Positions 6,589-7,230 of a DNA stretch of 7,230 nt are shown here, in pieces. The stretch is from Bdellovibrio sp. UBA4095. Lineage in GTDB: Bacteria > Bdellovibrionota > Bdellovibrionia > Bdellovibrionales > Bdellovibrionaceae. The first letter of the stretch is position 1. Every line of letters begins with the position of its first letter. The stretch lies in assembly GCA_002381805.1 (NCBI GenBank), contig DFXZ01000011.1:1-7230 (forward strand). Reading direction: 5' to 3'. The position numbers and the translations under genes were made by a program. Below the pieces are notes generated by a model. It saw only the letters and a list, made by a program, of their open reading frames with translations, was not told where the DNA came from and did not search any database.

Positions 6589-6845
6589 TTTTTTGAATTC
6601 ACTTCTTTCAGAATTTGAATATCGAGTGCTTGATCAGCCACAAGACGCTTTAGACGATTGTTCTCTTGCTCGAGTTCCTTCAGCCTTTTGGCTTCAGAAA
6701 TTTCCATTCCGCCAAACTTAGACTTCCAGTTGTACAGGGTCTGTTCGTGGACACTAAGCTCGCGGCAAAGGTCCTTCGGCTTTTCGCCGGCTTCCCAGCG
6801 CTTCAGGGCTTTAATGATTTGTTCTTCGGTAAATCGCTTCTTCAT
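6582..6845 (-). CDS. IS3-family transposase OrfA (HTH and leucine zipper)
   Basis: This 87-residue protein is the DNA-binding half of the IS transposase. It has an N-terminal Transposase_8-type helix-turn-helix (about 3-46: FTEEQIIKALKRWEAG, then LCRELSVHEQTLYNWKSKFG) and a coiled coil/leucine zipper (about 52-82, ELEQENNRLKRLVADQ) for multimerisation. The ATG is preceded by AAGGAG (minus strand, 6851-6856) at 5 bases. It ends at TAG just after the slippery heptamer and overlaps orfB in the -1 frame. Alone it binds the IS ends and may repress; fused to OrfB it forms the transposase. Confidence 0.92.
   Translation of the reverse strand: MKKRFTEEQIIKALKRWEAGEKPKDLCRELSVHEQTLYNWKSKFGGMEISEAKRLKELEQENNRLKRLVADQALDIQILKEVNSKKW
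6588..6594 (-). promoter_or_regulatory. Programmed -1 frameshift slippery site (AAAAAAG)
   Basis: On the minus strand the end of orfA reads TCA AAA AAG TGG TAG, placing the heptamer A AAA AAG in the correct phase for a -1 slip. After slipping, the ribosome reads GTG GTA GGG and continues through orfB, bypassing the orfA stop and yielding a fusion of about 361 residues. This is the standard IS3-family mechanism. I did not identify a stimulatory downstream structure. Confidence 0.8.
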
Positions 6846-6873
6846 AGGCTCTCCTTTGTTCTTTTGACACGAA

Positions 6874-6916
6874 GAGACTCATTTATCAAGCTTCCTAGAT
6901 TATTGGGGGAACCTCA
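6874..6916 (-). repeat. IS right terminal inverted repeat
   Basis: Read on the minus strand it begins TGAGGTTCCCCC, identical to the left end for 12 bases, with further conserved blocks to TGAGTCTC. It lies just upstream of orfA, as expected for the left (promoter-side) end of an IS3 element in its own orientation. Confidence 0.85.
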
Positions 6917-6920
6917 AGTC
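6917..6920 (+). repeat. IS target-site duplication, right copy (AGTC)
   Basis: Identical to the four bases before the left IS end (5710-5713). The lipoprotein frame continues from base 6921 when this copy is removed. Confidence 0.85.
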
Positions 6921-7181
6921 TTGTCATTGGGAATAATACCCTTTTATGTTAAAGAAACCGGGAATATCGCTGTTTTGGAGAACGATCAAGTTCTTGCGGA
7001 AGCGGAGTTTGAAGAGAAAAGGCTTACCAGTATTTTTGCACTTCCCAAATGGATCGTAGACAGCAACAGGTCGATAGATCAGTATTCGGTCGACGTGCAG
7101 AGAGCAACCGTTACGAGAAAAGAAGTAGAGGTCATTAAAAAGGCTCTTAAGAGCCGTGAGCATCTAATTTCTTCACCTTAA
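6921..7181 (+). pseudogene. Lipoprotein gene, 3' part, separated by the IS
   Basis: Joined in frame to V121 of the upstream fragment (GTC, then TTG TCA TTG GGA), this segment gives 86 more residues beginning LSLGIIPFYVKE and ending at TAA 7179-7181. The join reads naturally (WASGTV-LSLGIIPFYV), and the segment is free of stops. It has no start of its own in a suitable position, so the fragment alone is probably not translated. It is predominantly hydrophilic, with a lysine-rich end. It contains a perfect 14-base palindrome, GGCTCTTAAGAGCC, at 7142-7155. Confidence 0.75.
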
Positions 7182-7230
7182 GTTGAATGCCATAGCAAAT
7201 GACTTGTTTTCTATTCTGTTGTTAGTAAAA

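Larger units (their letters stand above)
5714..6916 (-). mobile_element. Complete IS3-family insertion sequence (IS407-like group), 1203 bp
   Basis: The element has inverted ends that share 12 perfect outer bases (TGAGGTTCCCCC) and further imperfect matches: left 5714-5754, right 6874-6916, with GGAAG, GATA and TGAGTCTC conserved and a 2-base offset. It carries orfA and orfB in overlapping frames on the minus strand and is flanked by a 4-bp duplication. Length, gene order, DD(35)E transposase and duplication size all fit the IS407 group. Both genes and both ends look intact, so it may be active. It lies opposite to the interrupted lipoprotein gene. Confidence 0.92.

Noticed and set aside
7142..7155. 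Perfect 14-base palindrome GGCTCTTAAGAGCC
   Set aside because: It lies within the lipoprotein 3' coding part, has no T-run and is most likely a coincidence of codons.
6666..7181. Long plus-strand open frame across the IS end
   Set aside because: Its first part is antisense to orfA and the IS end; only the part from 6921 is real, as the continuation of the lipoprotein.
1..7230. CRISPR array, tRNA or rRNA genes
   Set aside because: No regularly spaced repeats and no tRNA- or rRNA-like sequence were seen on either strand.

Overview
The window is an accessory, mobile-DNA-rich stretch of a bacterial genome with moderate to low GC (about 40% by eye). No housekeeping gene is present to fix the taxonomy. 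The relaxed lipobox, the style of the lipoprotein and the base composition would suit a Leptospira-like spirochaete, or possibly a Bdellovibrionota member. This is a low-confidence guess.

Left part (about 25-3238): three intact, tightly overlapping tyrosine recombinase genes (200-1147, 1135-2031, 2028-2996) lie head to tail, the layout of a 'recombinase in trio' (RIT) element. A 12-bp perfect inverted repeat (25-36 and 3227-3238) brackets the trio and is the best candidate for its ends. The right copy lies exactly where recognisable RHS protein sequence begins, so the element probably sits in, or abuts, an RHS gene whose upstream part is outside the window.

Middle part (about 3193-5335): a 5'-truncated RHS gene keeps the end of the RHS core (YYLKDALGSV, RARYYDP, the closing DPSG) and a variable, glycine-rich hydrophobic C-terminal domain. 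It overlaps by ATGA with a polytopic membrane protein gene (4131-4727), the usual position of an immunity gene. A possible remnant of a second toxin tail follows (about 4733-4897). Its stop codon directly touches a TTG-started gene for a second small membrane protein (4898-5335). This reads as an RHS tip plus immunity gene followed by an older, displaced toxin-tail/immunity module. The membrane nature of both putative immunity proteins suggests membrane-targeting toxins.

Right part (5351-7181): a lipoprotein gene is split by a complete IS3-family element (5714-6916, minus strand). The element has orfA, orfB with a DD(35)E triad, an A6G -1 frameshift signal at the junction, imperfect inverted repeats of about 41-43 bp and a 4-bp target duplication (AGTC). 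Removing the element and one AGTC restores a continuous 207-residue lipoprotein frame, so the insertion looks recent. The last 49 bases hold nothing recognisable.
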